A stretch of 8,350 bases of DNA from JALZIF01 sp964584905 (GTDB lineage: Bacteria; Gemmatimonadota; Gemmatimonadetes; Gemmatimonadales; Gemmatimonadaceae). How positions within the stretch are numbered: position 1 is the stretch's first letter; every line of letters starts with the position of its first letter. The position numbers and the translations under genes are program-made. Location: NCBI GenBank assembly GCA_964584905.1, contig CAZPCC010000039.1, positions 1 to 8,350 of the forward strand, written 5' to 3'. The notes under the pieces are model-generated. The model saw only the letters and a program-made list of their open reading frames with translations. It was not told the DNA's origin and did no database searches. Shown here piece by piece: positions 7,167-8,350 of the stretch.

Positions 7167-7219
7167 CTGATTGAAGCTCGAGTCCGCCTGAATGGCGGTC
7201 GCAATTTCTGGTCTTTTTA

Positions 7220-7236
7220 TTTCGGTTTTTCTTCGG
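7220..7236 (+). promoter_or_regulatory. Proximal copy of the 17-bp direct repeat upstream of imuA
   Basis: TTTCGGTTTTTCTTCGG lies 31 bp before the imuA ATG and differs from the distal copy by one base. A further TTCGG follows at 7238-7242. Its closeness to the start codon would suit repression. Confidence 0.4.
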
Positions 7237-7267
7237 TTTCGGCCTGCATCCTGCACCTTTTCCCTTC

Positions 7268-8350
7268 ATGAGTACCGCCCTTTCATCTCTCCGCCGTCAA
7301 CTCGAAGAACTGGTTCCCACCCCACCCATCGAATCACGGGGTGTGGGAACCGGGATAACCGCGCTCGACGAACTACTGCCGATGCGGGGGCTACCACGCG
7401 GAAAACTGACAGAAATCCGAGGGGAGAGAAGCAGCGGTATAGCGACAGTATTGCGCCATATCGTAGCCGACGTAAGCCAGGATCGGCTTGTGGCCTATGT
7501 CGATGCTCGGCGAACGCTGATGGCGGGGGATTTTATCGGGAATCGGGAACCGGGAATCGGGAATCGAAAGAGCGGGAAAGGGGAAACGGGAAAGGGGAAA
7601 CGGAGTTCGACAGGATCCTCTCGGATTCCCGATTCCCGAGTCCCGATTCCCGAACATCTCTGGTTCATCCGCCCCCCCATTCCCTCCGACGGCCACTGGT
7701 GCGCTGATGTGCTGCTGCGGAGCGGGGCGTTCGCGCTGGTGGTGCTCGATGGAGCACCGCCGCTCTCGCGCTCGACCGCGGCGCGGTTGATCCGGCTGGC
7801 CCGGGAGACTGGGACGGCACTGGTGGTGGCGGGGGAAGTGGGTCGGGGAAGCGGTGTCACGGGTGCGGCGGTGCGGATTCTGGTCGGGAATCGGGAATCG
7901 GGAATCGGGAATCGGGGTGGAAATCGGAAAAGCGGGAAAGGGGAAATCGGGAATCGGGAATCGGGAATCGGGAATCGGGAATCGGCCCACTCTCCGTCAG
8001 GCATAACGATACTTGGCGGTGCAGCCCCCTTTCCCATTTCCCATTTCCCATTTCCCGCTTCCCGCTGTCTGCTCATCACGATCGAAAAAGGCGGCATTCG
8101 TCGCGGAGTCGAGGTGGAGTATGCAATCGGTCTGGAAGATCGCCTGTGTGCGCATTCCGCGGTGGGCGATCGGCGTGCGGCGGGAAGAGGGTCGGGAATC
8201 GGAAATGGGGAATCGGGAATGGGGAATCGGGAATCGAGAATCGGCCAGCCCGAACCCGGGAAACGGGAAACGGGAACCGGGAAATCATCCGTTTCCCGAT
8301 TCCCGATTCCCGATTCCCGAGTCCCGGCCCCACTGGGATCAGCTCCCGAT
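7268..8350 (+). CDS. imuA: ImuA/RecA-like protein interrupted by three in-frame heptamer elements; 3' end beyond window
   Basis: The frame is open from ATG 7268 to the last base (361 codons). Residues 25-60 follow the RecA N-terminal core: GVGTGITALDELL, GLPRGKLTEIRG, then GERSSGIAT (52-60), a Walker A-like loop in which the Lys-Thr pair of RecA (GPESSGKTT) is Ile-Ala. VAYVDARRTL (76-85) matches the strand holding RecA's catalytic Glu, here Arg81. FALVVLD161 is Walker B-like and TALVVAGE (183-190) the next strand. LLITIEKGGIRRGVEVEYAI (268-287) matches the RecA core's last strands. ImuA proteins support translesion synthesis with ImuB and DnaE2; those genes would be expected to the right. Heptamer elements encode about residues 90-129, 207-266 and 309-353, where RecA has loops. 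The gene may be intact with disordered loops or a decaying copy. No SD precedes the ATG; other starts are less likely because RecA similarity begins soon after it. Confidence 0.8.
   Translation, partial: MSTALSSLRRQLEELVPTPPIESRGVGTGITALDELLPMRGLPRGKLTEIRGERSSGIATVLRHIVADVSQDRLVAYVDARRTLMAGDFIGNREPGIGNRKSGKGETGKGKRSSTGSSRIPDSRVPIPEHLWFIRPPIPSDGHWCADVLLRSGAFALVVLDGAPPLSRSTAARLIRLARETGTALVVAGEVGRGSGVTGAAVRILVGNRESGIGNRGGNRKSGKGEIGNRESGIGNRESAHSPSGITILGGAAPFPISHFPFPASRCLLITIEKGGIRRGVEVEYAIGLEDRLCAHSAVGDRRAAGRGSGIGNGESGMGNRESRIGQPEPGKRETGTGKSSVSRFPIPDSRVPAPLGSAPD
7536..7653. repeat. Palindromic heptamer element 1 inside imuA
   Basis: The 118-bp element has terminal inverted repeats of 30 bp (7536-7565 and 7624-7653) that match at 28 of 30 positions, with outer ends TCGGGA and TCCCGA. 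The 58-bp centre contains GGGAAAG and GGGAAAC units. It splits the RecA-like fold between VAYVDARRTLMAGDF and EHLWFIRPP, where RecA has the loop after its DAEHAL segment. It is translated as GNREPGIGNR...IPDSRVPIPE. Confidence 0.9.
7884..8066. repeat. Palindromic heptamer element 2 inside imuA
   Basis: It starts with a near-perfect run of GGGAATC (five G-runs at 7886-7917), continues with GGGAAAG-type units and a second run of GGGAATC (7949-7985), has a 42-bp non-repeat centre (7986-8027), and ends in TTCCCAT and TTCCCGC units (8031-8065). The centre encodes AHSPSGITILGGAA, which could be native protein between two insertions. It is flanked by AAVRIL and CLLITIEKGG, a strand-to-strand turn in RecA-like folds. 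Confidence 0.88.
8192..8326. repeat. Palindromic heptamer element 3 inside imuA
   Basis: It opens with TCGGGAATCGGAAATGGGGA-type units, has a GGGAAAC/GGGAACC centre, and closes with four TTCCCGA units and GTCCCGG. It follows CAHSAVGDRRAAGRG and is followed by ten more open codons to the window edge. The inverted arrangement matches the other two elements. Confidence 0.88.

Larger units (their letters stand above)
6869..7267. other. Divergent intergenic region between propeller gene and imuA
   Basis: About 400 bp separate the two divergent start codons, so promoters for both should lie here. Positions 7150-7260 are richer in T than the surrounding DNA and hold two 17-bp direct repeats plus a small hairpin, CCGCC-TGAAT-GGCGG (7184-7198). 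I could not pick a convincing -35/-10 pair on either strand. Positions 6902-7140 show no recognisable gene or RNA. Confidence 0.5.

Noticed and set aside
7184..7198. CCGCC-TGAAT-GGCGG as a terminator or operator
   Set aside because: The stem is only 5 bp and the nearest T-run starts about 15 bp downstream; kept only as a minor hairpin in the intergenic entry.
6869..7204. 112-codon extension upstream of the propeller signal peptide
   Set aside because: Arg/Ala-rich without domain character, and it would put the signal peptide in the middle of the protein.
7391..8097. Long minus-strand open frames rich in DSRFPIP peptides
   Set aside because: They exist because the heptamer has no stop codon on this strand. 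Outside the arrays they have no family resemblance, and the plus strand carries the RecA-like gene.
7536..8326. CRISPR array
   Set aside because: Units are 7 nt and contiguous, with no 20-40 nt spacers and no cas genes in view.

Overview
The window is GC-rich, gene-dense bacterial DNA. It carries secreted amidohydrolases whose signal peptides end in 'AQ', a RecA-like ImuA gene and abundant GGGAATC heptamer arrays. I read this as most like Gemmatimonadota. Xanthomonadaceae also carry such heptamers, so the assignment is an inference with moderate confidence.

Layout. Positions 1-841 (+) hold the C-terminal part of a SplB/Rv2578c-like radical SAM protein whose Fe-S cysteine region lies off the left edge. 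Positions 868-5755 (-) hold three amidohydrolase-superfamily genes, read from right to left. The first (4109-5755) has a fused C-terminal beta domain and no metal-binding HxH. The second (2226-3671) has a complete set of metal ligands. The third (868-2223) lacks HxH and is translationally coupled to the second. All three begin with signal peptides, so they probably work outside the cytoplasm, perhaps as one active enzyme with two non-catalytic relatives. A 437-bp gap (3672-4108) between the first and second holds a perfect 49-bp inverted repeat and a plausible promoter. Positions 5957-6868 (-) encode a secreted six-bladed SMP-30-like propeller.

From 7268 to the right edge (+) runs a gene with no stop codon in the window. 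It encodes an ImuA/RecA-like protein, normally a partner of the error-prone polymerases ImuB and DnaE2. This is the most striking part of the window. The RecA-like coding sequence is interrupted three times by GGGAAnn heptamer elements, each starting with G-rich and ending with C-rich arrays. The reading frame nevertheless stays open for 361 codons and returns to recognisable RecA-like sequence after the first and second elements. Two more arrays flank the 5756-5956 gap: one abuts the start codon of the first amidohydrolase, the other follows the propeller stop codon. No such arrays occur in the first 5.7 kb.

The heptamer can occupy coding sequence because any frame through a 7-nt unit gives the same cyclic 7-residue peptide, and the unit is free of stop codons on both strands. 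Together with the inverted ends, this looks like a palindromic element tolerated inside genes, analogous to the Rickettsia palindromic elements. A weaker signal is a pair of 17-bp direct repeats upstream of imuA that could be operator sites.
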